From: Haloferax prahovense DSM 18310
Lineage (GTDB): Archaea > Halobacteriota > Halobacteria > Halobacteriales > Haloferacaceae
Length of the DNA stretch: 42,952 bases
Direction of reading: 5' to 3'
Assembly: GCF_000336815.1 (NCBI RefSeq)
Contig: NZ_AOLG01000056.1
Location: forward strand, 232-43,183
In this document: positions 23,796 to 31,127 of the stretch, one piece after another
Numbering within the stretch: the stretch's first letter is position 1
Layout of the letters: each line of letters opens with the position of its first letter
Notes under the pieces: generated by a model
Told to the model about the DNA's origin: nothing
Database searches by the model: none
Seen by the model: only the letters and a program-made list of their open reading frames with translations
Made by a program: the position numbers and the translations under genes

Positions 23796-24749
23796 ATGAA
23801 CCGAACGAACGCGACCCCCTCGACCGGCGGTCTTCGACGCTCGCTCGCGAGTCTCGCCAGACTCGTCCGCGTTCCGAACCTGTTCACCGCGCCGCCCGAC
23901 GTCATCCTCGGGGCGGTGTTGGTCAGCGGCGGCCGCCCGTCGGTTCCGCTCTCGTCGCTCGCCGGCGTCGCGCTCGCCTCGGTGCTGCTGTACGCGGCCG
24001 GCACGACGCTCAACGACTACGTCGACGCCGACGAGGACGCGCAGTTCCGTCCGGAGCGACCGATACCGTCGGGAGACGTGTCGCGCACGCGAGCTCGGAA
24101 CCTCGGCGTCGCGCTCCTCTGTGCCGGCGTCGTCGTCGCCGCGGCCGCCGGGGGGCCGACCGCCGGCGTCGTCGCCGTCGTCCTCGGTTCGTTCATCGCA
24201 CTCTACGACGGCGCGCTCAAGGGGACGCCGCTCGGCTTCGCGGCGATGGGCGGTTGCCGGGGAGCGAACGTCGCCCTCGGCATGGCGGTCGTGGCGGGAG
24301 CTCCCTCGTCGCTGTCGGCTCCGACGTGGGTCTACGTCGTGCCGGTCGTCGTCGCGCTCTACATCGCCGGCGTCACGTACATGGCCGAGCGGGAGACCGG
24401 CGCGGGCGACTCGGGGGCGGTGCTGGTCGGGATGGCCGGCGTCGGACTCGCCGTCGGGTCGGTGGTCGCGGCCGGCTCGGCCGTCGGCGTCGACTCGACT
24501 GACTCCGCGACGGTCGTCGTGGCCGGCGGACTACTCGTCTGGTTCGCGGCGTGGACCGGCCGCGACCTCCTGACCGCCTACGCCGACCCCCGGCCGGGCA
24601 CCATCGGCCCCGCGGTCGGCACGTGCGTCCTCGCGCTCGTCGTGTTGAACGCGGCGGTCGCCGGGCTTCTGAGTCCCGCGTGGGGCGTCGTCGCGGCGGC
24701 GTTCGTCGCCCCCGCGGTCGGTCTCTCGTCCGCGTTCGACGTGTCGTGA
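23796..24749 (+). CDS. UbiA-family prenyltransferase (EboC / SCO3242-like)
   Basis: This 317-residue, very hydrophobic protein has about eight membrane segments. After a basic cytoplasmic start it reads LARLVRVPNLFTAPPDVILGAVLV. The prenyl-diphosphate-binding motif is NDYVDADED (about 71-79), followed by FRPERPIPSG. The second, less acidic site is LYDGALKGTPLGFAAMGGCRGANVALGM (about 138-165). UbiA enzymes transfer prenyl groups within the membrane. The combination of PNLFTAP, GGCRGxN and the gene neighbourhood resembles the EboC/SCO3242 branch rather than menaquinone, heme O or archaeal lipid enzymes. The inferred role is attaching a prenyl or isoprenoid anchor to the product of the neighbouring cyclase and isomerase genes. 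It is 45 bp downstream of the first TIM-barrel gene. Confidence 0.88.
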   Translation: MNRTNATPSTGGLRRSLASLARLVRVPNLFTAPPDVILGAVLVSGGRPSVPLSSLAGVALASVLLYAAGTTLNDYVDADEDAQFRPERPIPSGDVSRTRARNLGVALLCAGVVVAAAAGGPTAGVVAVVLGSFIALYDGALKGTPLGFAAMGGCRGANVALGMAVVAGAPSSLSAPTWVYVVPVVVALYIAGVTYMAERETGAGDSGAVLVGMAGVGLAVGSVVAAGSAVGVDSTDSATVVVAGGLLVWFAAWTGRDLLTAYADPRPGTIGPAVGTCVLALVVLNAAVAGLLSPAWGVVAAAFVAPAVGLSSAFDVS

Positions 24750-24831
24750 ACCGACGCGGCGCGTCGGTCCGTTGGCGCGTCGGGTTCCATCCCGAACGAT
24801 TGGCAGTACCAAAACAATTATTCATGTGTGA

Positions 24832-24854
24832 CTGTACCACGACGTATGGTACAG
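24832..24854. promoter_or_regulatory. Perfect 8-bp inverted repeat over a start codon
   Basis: CTGTACCA (24832-24839) and TGGTACAG (24847-24854) are perfect complements separated by 7 bp, and the right arm begins inside the ATG at 24846. A TATA-like AAAACAATTATT lies just upstream at 24811-24822. A dimeric regulator bound here would block a leaderless transcript. The alternative, an RNA hairpin masking the start codon, is equally possible. Confidence 0.45.
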
Positions 24855-25697
24855 TTAGCCTTCTCTACGAACGCGTACACGCGTTTCGACCTGCCAGAGG
24901 CGATCAGGCGAATCGCCGACCACGGCTACGACGGGGTCGAGCTACTGGCGGACGTGCCGCACGCGTTTCTCGCCGACTTCGACGAGACCGACCGCGAGCG
25001 CGTCCTGACGGCGCTGGACGAGACGGGACTCTCCGTGTCGAACATCAACGCGAACACGACTTGCGGCTACTACGACGACGCGCCGCCGTCGGCGTTCTTC
25101 GACCCGACGCTCATCTCGGCCGACGAGGAAGACCGCCGGTGGCGCATCGAGTACACGAAGGCCGCCATCGACTTCGCCGCGCTGGTCGACGCGCCCGCGG
25201 CGTGCGTCGCCAGCGGGTCGTCGCTTCCCGGGACGCCGCCGAGCGAGGCTTACGAGTACCTGCTCGAATCGCTCGACGAACTCACGGCGTACGCCGAGGA
25301 CGTCGGGGTCGACCTCGGCATCGAGTTCGAACCGGAACTCCTCGTCGAGTGCACCGAGGAGGTGTTGACGCTCATCGACGACGTGGGGAGCGACGCGCTC
25401 GGCGTCAACTTCGACGTCGGCCACTCGGCCGTCTACGGCGAGGACCCCGCCGAGAGCATCCGGCAGTGCGCCGGCCACATCACCGGTATCCACCTCGAAG
25501 ACATCGAGGGCGGCCGTCGCGGGAAACACTACCACCTCATCCCCGGCGAGGGCGACATCGACTTCGAGCCCGTCTTCGGCGCGCTCGATGACATCGGCTA
25601 CGACGGCTTCGCGACGTTCGAACTGTACACGTACCCCGACGAACCCGACGACGCGGCCCGGCGCGCGCGAGAAGAACTGGCCGAATACGCCCGCTGA
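24846..25697 (+). CDS. Xylose-isomerase-like TIM-barrel protein (EboE-type), copy 2
   Basis: This 283-residue paralogue of the protein at 22875-23750 starts MVQLAFSTNAYTRFDLPEAI, then DHGYDGVELLADVPHAFL. Metal positions are Glu in IEFEPELLVE (about 162-171), Asp/His in VNFDVGHSAVYGEDP (about 187-201), His in GIHLEDIEGG (about 215-224) and Glu in ATFELYTYPDEP (about 253-264). It was probably recruited by duplication; the shared YGEDP/VGEDP loop after the metal histidine supports this. I prefer the ATG at 24846 over an upstream GTG at 24828 because the AT-rich TATA-like element sits at leaderless distance. With its own promoter, it may be regulated apart from the three upstream genes. Confidence 0.86.
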   Translation: MVQLAFSTNAYTRFDLPEAIRRIADHGYDGVELLADVPHAFLADFDETDRERVLTALDETGLSVSNINANTTCGYYDDAPPSAFFDPTLISADEEDRRWRIEYTKAAIDFAALVDAPAACVASGSSLPGTPPSEAYEYLLESLDELTAYAEDVGVDLGIEFEPELLVECTEEVLTLIDDVGSDALGVNFDVGHSAVYGEDPAESIRQCAGHITGIHLEDIEGGRRGKHYHLIPGEGDIDFEPVFGALDDIGYDGFATFELYTYPDEPDDAARRAREELAEYAR

Positions 25698-26065
25698 AGC
25701 GCCGCGGTTCGGCAGGAATTCGCGGCGAGAAGCGCACCGAACACCGCCGCTGACGGCATCGATTCCCGCGAGCGACGTCGCGTGAGTGGCCTCGCGGTCC
25801 GCACGCTCGGAAACGGTTCTCAGATAATCGTTAACTATTTGCATGGAGCTTTCGATTCACACGCTGATTGCATGCTTTCCAGCGAGAGCGAGCTATCCCC
25901 ATCCAGAGGTAGCGCGCGCACGAGACGTCAGTCTCCTGTCCGACGAGTCGAACAGACACCGCCGGCGGTCGCGTCCCGCCGAGGCGAGGCGAAGCGGCAG
26001 ACCGCCGCTTCGCGCTCCGTTCGCGGAACCACTGCTCCATCGAACTCCGACCTGACCACCGCGTC
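25698..26065. other. 368-bp spacer before the PGF-CTERM surface-protein gene
   Basis: No gene is supported. A TATA-like stretch with GTTAAC (about 25825-25845, GATAATCGTTAACTATTTG) is the best promoter candidate, about 225 nt before the ATG at 26066. Its distance implies a long leader, or a short unrecognised ORF (one frame opens at 25843 but turns arginine- and proline-rich). Confidence 0.35.
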
Positions 26066-28444
26066 ATGAGACCGAGCATACCACGTCCGGGGCGGTCGAC
26101 GGAACTCCGGAACACGCTCCCGGTCGTCGCGATGGCGGTCCTCTTGGTGCTCGGCTCGCTCGGTCTGGGCGCGGCTATCGCGCCGGTCGCCGCGGACGCC
26201 CACGGCGGGACGCTCACCCGGACAGTCGATGACACGACGCTCGCACCGGGCGAGTCCACCACCGTCACGGTCGAAGTGAACGCCTCCGAACGGGGGAACT
26301 TCACCGTGGTCGAAGAGCTGAGTCCGGGCTTCGAATCGGTCGAAATCGTCGACGCCGACGGCGCGGACTTCTCTGGCGTGCGGAACGCCGACGACGAACT
26401 GTTCGCCACCTACGGCGACCGCGAGAGCGTCACGCTCGTTTACGAGGTGACCGCGGCCGACGACGCGAACGCGACGACCCACGAACTCACCGGATACGGT
26501 GACTTCGGCCTCGAAGACATCCGGGCCTCGACGACCGGTGACGGTGAAATCAACGTCTCGACCGACGACGGCGCGAGCGTGGTCCGCTCGGTCGACGACG
26601 CGACCCTCGCGCCCGGCGAGTCGGCGACGGTCTGGGTCGCCGTCGAACGGGACGAGGCGGCGAACTTCACGCTCGTCGAGGAGTTCAGCCCCGCCTTCGG
26701 CTCGGTCGAAATCGTGGACGCCGACGGTGCGGACTTCTCGGGCGTCCGTGACGCCAACGACGAACTGTTCGCCACCTACGGCGACCGAAAGCTCGCCACA
26801 CTCGTCTACGAGGTGACCGCGGCCGACGACGCGACGACCGGCACGGTCTACGAGCTCGACGGCTTCTCGGACGCGAACGGCTCGCAGTCGGCGACTGACG
26901 GGACCAGCGAACTCAGCGTGCAGGAGTCGAGCGATGACGACCTCGCGGCCGTCCGGTCGGTCGACGACGCGACCCTCGCGCCGGGTGAATCGACCACGGT
27001 CCGGGTCGCCTTCGACCGCGACCGGGCGACGAACTTCACGCTCGTCGAGGAGTTCAGTCCGGCGTTCGGCTCGGTCGAAATCGTCGACGCTGACGGCGCG
27101 GACTTCTCGGCCGTACGCGACGCCAACGACGAGCTGTTCGCCACCTACGGCGACCGCGAGTTGGCCACGCTCGTCTACGAGGTGACCGCTGACAACGACG
27201 CGACGGCCAGTACGGTCTACGAGTTCGACGGCTTCTCGGACGTGAACGGCTCGCAGTCGGCGACTGGCGGGACCAGCGAACTCAGCGTCCAGGCGTCGGA
27301 CGACGATGACTCCGGCGCGGTTCGTTCGGTCGACGACGAGACGCTCGCCCCGGGCGAATCCACCACCGTCACGGTCGAGGTCGACCGGGACGAGGCGGCG
27401 AACTTCACGCTCATCGAGAAGTTCAATCCCGCGTTCGCGTCGGTCGAAATCGTCGATGACGACGGGGCTGACTTCTCGGGCGTGCGGAACGCTAACGACG
27501 AACTGTTCGCCACCTACGGCGACCGCGAGAGCGTCACCCTCCAGTACCGCGTGACCGCCGGTGACGACGTGGACGCCGGAACGGCCTATCAGTTCGACGG
27601 CTTCACCGACGTGAACGGCTCGGAGGTGACGACCGGCGGCACCGACGAACTCGACGTTCAGAGCGAGTCCGACGACGACAACTGGGACCTCACCCGGTCG
27701 GCCGACGACGCGACACTCGAACCCGGTGAATCGACCGTCGTCTCGGTGGAAATCACCGGCAGCGAGGCGACGAACTTCACCGTCATCGAGGAGTTCAACC
27801 CCGGATTCGCGTCGGTCGAAATCGTCGATGACGACGGGGCTGACTTCTCGGGCGTGCGGAACGCCAACGACGAACTGTTCGCGACCTACGGCGACCGCGA
27901 GAACGTCACCCTCCAGTACCGCGTGACCGCCGGTGAGGACATGGACGAGGACGCCTCGTACGAACTCAGCGGGTTCGCGCAGTTCGACGCCGACGACAAG
28001 GAGATGAGCGTCGACGGCCTCGAATCGCTCTCTGTCGGCGCTGACGGTGACAGCGGTGACGACGGGTCTTCCGACGACGGAGATGACGGAGACGACAGTA
28101 ACGACGGCGACGGTGGTGACGACAACGACGGTGGCGATGGTGATGACAACGACGGCGACGACGGCGACGATGGTGATGACAACGACGGCGACGACGGCGA
28201 CGATGGTGACGACAACGACGGCGACGACGGCGACGATGGCGACGGTGGTGACGACAACGACGATAGCAACGGAGACGACGACGGCGACGACTCGGACGAC
28301 GGAACGACCGAGACGACGACCGCCGACCCCAACACGCCCGCGACGACCACGACTGACACGCCCGTTCCCGGGTTCGGTGTCTCGGTCGCGCTCGCCGCGC
28401 TCGTGATGGGCTCGGTCCTCCTCGCGCGCCGGCGAACGACCTAA
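26066..28444 (+). CDS. PGF-CTERM surface protein with five tandem ~122-residue repeats
   Basis: This is a 792-residue cell-surface protein. A basic start and hydrophobic stretch (LPVVAMAVLLVLGSLGLGAA, about 18-37) form a Sec signal with likely cleavage near VAADAHG. Five tandem repeats begin near 26214, 26580, 26947, 27316 and 27690. Each has a DDxTLAPGESTTV entry, an NFTxxEEFxPxFxSVEIVD core and GADFSGVRxANDELFATYGDR, resembling a beta-sandwich adhesion-type domain. An Asp/Gly/Asn-rich stalk (about 660-750) and a Thr-rich segment suited to glycosylation lead to VPGFGVSVALAALVMGSVLL plus ARRR, a textbook PGF-CTERM sorting signal removed by archaeosortase A, which leaves a lipid-anchored protein. 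NFT sequons in the repeats are N-glycosylation candidates. Repeats are very alike at the DNA level, suggesting gene conversion. Partner unknown; the downstream multicopper oxidase has its own promoter. Confidence 0.88.
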   Translation: MRPSIPRPGRSTELRNTLPVVAMAVLLVLGSLGLGAAIAPVAADAHGGTLTRTVDDTTLAPGESTTVTVEVNASERGNFTVVEELSPGFESVEIVDADGADFSGVRNADDELFATYGDRESVTLVYEVTAADDANATTHELTGYGDFGLEDIRASTTGDGEINVSTDDGASVVRSVDDATLAPGESATVWVAVERDEAANFTLVEEFSPAFGSVEIVDADGADFSGVRDANDELFATYGDRKLATLVYEVTAADDATTGTVYELDGFSDANGSQSATDGTSELSVQESSDDDLAAVRSVDDATLAPGESTTVRVAFDRDRATNFTLVEEFSPAFGSVEIVDADGADFSAVRDANDELFATYGDRELATLVYEVTADNDATASTVYEFDGFSDVNGSQSATGGTSELSVQASDDDDSGAVRSVDDETLAPGESTTVTVEVDRDEAANFTLIEKFNPAFASVEIVDDDGADFSGVRNANDELFATYGDRESVTLQYRVTAGDDVDAGTAYQFDGFTDVNGSEVTTGGTDELDVQSESDDDNWDLTRSADDATLEPGESTVVSVEITGSEATNFTVIEEFNPGFASVEIVDDDGADFSGVRNANDELFATYGDRENVTLQYRVTAGEDMDEDASYELSGFAQFDADDKEMSVDGLESLSVGADGDSGDDGSSDDGDDGDDSNDGDGGDDNDGGDGDDNDGDDGDDGDDNDGDDGDDGDDNDGDDGDDGDGGDDNDDSNGDDDGDDSDDGTTETTTADPNTPATTTTDTPVPGFGVSVALAALVMGSVLLARRRTT
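28136..28234 (+). repeat. Three 33-bp tandem repeats in the surface-protein stalk
   Basis: Three head-to-tail units lie at 28136-28168, 28169-28201 and 28202-28234. The first two are identical and the third differs by one silent base (GAT to GAC). Each encodes DGDDNDGDDGD. Similar shorter Asp/Gly stretches flank them. This in-frame tandem array can change copy number without breaking the frame and would vary the length of the acidic stalk. Confidence 0.75.
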
Positions 28445-28569
28445 CGAGGCGACTCGTCTTCCCGCAACCTCGAACGTCCTCGAATCCCCTCCGCTCCCGC
28501 TTTCGGCTCTAACTCGGTCATTCAGAAGATTTAATATAACAACTCCCAAGTCGTAGTTCAGGGTCCATC

Positions 28570-30315
28570 ATGACAGACTGGTCTAGGCGGCGGTTTCTAC
28601 AGACAGGCGCAGCCCTCGGCATCGCCGGAACGCTCCCGCAGACGACGACGAACGTGTCCGCGGCGTCACCGGCGTTGGATAAGTTCGTGCAACCGCTTCC
28701 GGTTCCATCGGTCCGGGAACCGGACGGGCAGCGAGACGGCGCGGACGCCTACGAGATATCGGTTACCGAATTCAGCCAACAGCTCCATCCGGACCTCCCG
28801 GAGACGACGGTCTGGGGGTTCGACGGGTCGTATCCCGGCCCGACCATCGAGGCGGACGCCGGGAGTCCGGTCCACGTTCGCTTCGACAACAGCGAACTTC
28901 CGAGCGACCACCTGTTCACAGTCGACGAGCGAATCGGCGGCACCACCACGGAGAACCACGCCGGCTACGACGGTCCGGTCCCGGAAGTTCGGACCGTCAC
29001 CCACTTCCACGGCCTCGAAATCGACCCCGCGAACGACGGGCAGTCCGACATGTGGACCTCCCCGAGCGGGGTCGAGGGGCCGCGGTTCGACTCGGAGTGG
29101 CAGGAGCTACCGATGGAGCAGGGTCGGACGACCTCGACGTACCACGACCACACGCTGGGCATCACCCGGCTCAACGCTTACGCCGGGCTCCTCGGCCTCT
29201 ACTCGATTACGACCGACGCCGAGCGGGAACTCGGCCTCCCGTCCGGCGACTACGACATCCCGCTGTTGCTGCAGGACAAGGAGTTCAACGACGACGGCTC
29301 GCTGCACTACCCCGACGAGTTCGTCTCGGCGTTCCTCGGCGACACCGCCGTCGTCAACGGGGCCGTGTGGCCGTACGTCGAGGTCGAACCGCGGCGGTAC
29401 CGCTTCCGCATCCTGAACGGCGCGAACCACCGGTCGTTCGACCTCCAGTTCGAGACCGACGGCGAGTCTGGCGTCCCGACGATGTACCAGTTCGCCCCCG
29501 GTCACGGCTTCCTCGAATCGGTCGTTCCCATCGGTCCGGGCGGCGACCTCGACTCGCTCTTGCTCACGCCCTTCGAGCGCGGCGAACTCATCGTCGACTT
29601 CTCCGACCACGCGGGCGAGACGCTCACGCTCACCAACGGGGCCGACATGGGCCCCGAGTTGACCGACCTCGTCCAGTTCCGCGTCTCGGACCCCGAGACG
29701 CCGCCTGAGGTCCCGAGCCCCGACCCGACGAACCTGTCGCTTCCCGCACCGACCTCGTACGACGAGAGCGACGCGCGGGTGACCCGCGAGATGACGCTGG
29801 GTACCACGGTCGACGTGGAAAACAACCTCATCACGCACACGCTGAACGGATACGTCTTCGGCGACGAGGACGCGCCCGTCTACCCGCAACTCGGGTCGAC
29901 CGAGATATGGGAACTCCAGAACGAGTCGGGCGGGAGACACCCGATTCACCTGCATCTGGTCACCTTCAGGGTCATCGGCCGCGGCCCCGACGGAACGCAA
30001 CCGCCGGACCCCAACGAGCTGGGGCCGAAAGACACCGTCCGCGTCGACCCTGACGAGCGCGTGCGGATAATCGCCAAGTTCGAGGGGTACACCGGGCAGT
30101 TCCCGTGGCATTGCCACATGCTCGAACACGAGGACAACAAGATGATGATTCCGTTCGTCGTCGAGAACCCCATCGCGGACTATGCGAACGAAAGCGACAT
30201 CGTGGACGCGACGGGGCTGACGGACGCGGTCGGCGACTGGCGGAACGACGACCTCGAAACCGAGGTCCTCCTCGAAGTCATCGACCAGTGGCGAAGCGGC
30301 GACGAGGTCGCCTGA
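28570..30315 (+). CDS. Tat-secreted multicopper oxidase (CotA/bilirubin-oxidase type) with C-terminal dockerin-like module
   Basis: This 581-residue protein has a Tat signal SRRRFLQTGAALGIAG (about 5-20). Copper motifs are complete: HFHG (145-148), YHDH (191-194), HPIHLH (457-462) and HCHMLEH (514-520) followed by EDNKMM, giving type-1, type-2 and type-3 copper sites. Such enzymes oxidise phenols, metals or bilirubin-like molecules and reduce O2 to water outside the cell. The spacing and the HCHMLEHEDNKMM ending resemble CotA/bilirubin oxidases more than nitrite reductases. Residues about 538-578, including YANESDIVDATGLTDAVGDW and ending QWRSG, are a dockerin-like module closely matching residues 70-109 of the 1740-residue ThuA protein. 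A TATA box (TTTAATATAA, 28530-28539) about 30-35 nt upstream implies a very short leader. Convergent with the YqaA-like gene. Confidence 0.92.
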   Translation: MTDWSRRRFLQTGAALGIAGTLPQTTTNVSAASPALDKFVQPLPVPSVREPDGQRDGADAYEISVTEFSQQLHPDLPETTVWGFDGSYPGPTIEADAGSPVHVRFDNSELPSDHLFTVDERIGGTTTENHAGYDGPVPEVRTVTHFHGLEIDPANDGQSDMWTSPSGVEGPRFDSEWQELPMEQGRTTSTYHDHTLGITRLNAYAGLLGLYSITTDAERELGLPSGDYDIPLLLQDKEFNDDGSLHYPDEFVSAFLGDTAVVNGAVWPYVEVEPRRYRFRILNGANHRSFDLQFETDGESGVPTMYQFAPGHGFLESVVPIGPGGDLDSLLLTPFERGELIVDFSDHAGETLTLTNGADMGPELTDLVQFRVSDPETPPEVPSPDPTNLSLPAPTSYDESDARVTREMTLGTTVDVENNLITHTLNGYVFGDEDAPVYPQLGSTEIWELQNESGGRHPIHLHLVTFRVIGRGPDGTQPPDPNELGPKDTVRVDPDERVRIIAKFEGYTGQFPWHCHMLEHEDNKMMIPFVVENPIADYANESDIVDATGLTDAVGDWRNDDLETEVLLEVIDQWRSGDEVA

Positions 30316-30331
30316 CCCCGGTATCGCCGAG

Positions 30332-30937
30332 TTACTGCACCGGTTCGGCCGAGCGGTCCGAGAACCACCGACTCCGGACGACGTACGCGACGAGGACGAC
30401 CGCGGTGGCGACGCCGATGATCGAGTACACGTCGACCTCGGTGAGCGACCGGGCGGCCTCGCCGAGATAGACCGCGAGCAGCGCTTCGATGGTGTACCGA
30501 CCGCCGCGGCCGAGCACCGACGCCGCCAGATACGTCCGGAGGTCGAGGTCGAACACGCCCGACCCGATAGAGAGTAGTTCGTACCCCTCGGGAATCGGCG
30601 CGAACGCCCCGAACGCGACCGTCACGAACCCGGAGCGCTCGAAGTATCGCTCGACCTTGTGAACCCGCTCGCCGGCGAACCGCGAGTCCAGCGCGCGCCG
30701 GCCACCCTTCTTCCCCATGAGGAAGCCGACCAGCCCCGCCGACACCGACCCGACGGTCGCGACGGCCGCGTACAGGAGCGCGAACTCGGGGTTCGCCGCC
30801 GACAGCGGGACGAGCACCAAGTCCGGCGGGACAGGGAGCAAAAAGAATTCCAGGAACGCCACGAGCAGCAGCCCCGGCGCGCCGAGCGAGGCGAAAAACG
30901 CGGTCGATAGTTCGACAGTCTCCAGTACGTCTAGCAT
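30332..30937 (-). CDS. YqaA/DedA-like (VTT domain) membrane protein
   Basis: This 201-residue integral-membrane protein of the SNARE-associated/DedA-VTT superfamily has FLEFFLLPVPPDLVLVPLS near residues 28-46 (re-entrant loop with paired prolines), then GSVSAGLVGFLMGKKGGRRAL and FGAFAPIPEGYELLSIGSGVF, the second conserved glycine/proline-rich loop. Some VTT proteins act as lipid scramblases or flippases; for YqaA members the role is unclear. It ends 17 bp from the stop of the convergent oxidase gene. No operon partner is visible; the gap to the next minus-strand gene is 190 bp. Confidence 0.87.
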   Translation of the reverse strand: MLDVLETVELSTAFFASLGAPGLLLVAFLEFFLLPVPPDLVLVPLSAANPEFALLYAAVATVGSVSAGLVGFLMGKKGGRRALDSRFAGERVHKVERYFERSGFVTVAFGAFAPIPEGYELLSIGSGVFDLDLRTYLAASVLGRGGRYTIEALLAVYLGEAARSLTEVDVYSIIGVATAVVLVAYVVRSRWFSDRSAEPVQ

Positions 30938-31127
30938 CGTCGTCTCTACGCAGCCGCTACTGTCAGTAATAAGTATCGCTGTTCGTGAATCTCGACTCCG
31001 CGAGCGGAGGGTTGCGAAACGAAGAGTCGCCGCGGGTGCAAAGCGGCGGGTTCGGTGGTGGTTCGCGGGTCGCGTCAGGTCGGTTGGTTCGTGAGTCGCG
31101 TCAGGCTATCGGCTGTCGGCTATCGGG

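Noticed and set aside
25928..28549. 873-codon minus-strand frame with long valine-rich stretches
   Set aside because: Antisense shadow of the PGF-CTERM gene: Asp codons (GAC/GAT) read as Val on the other strand. The plus strand has signal peptide, repeats and sorting tail.
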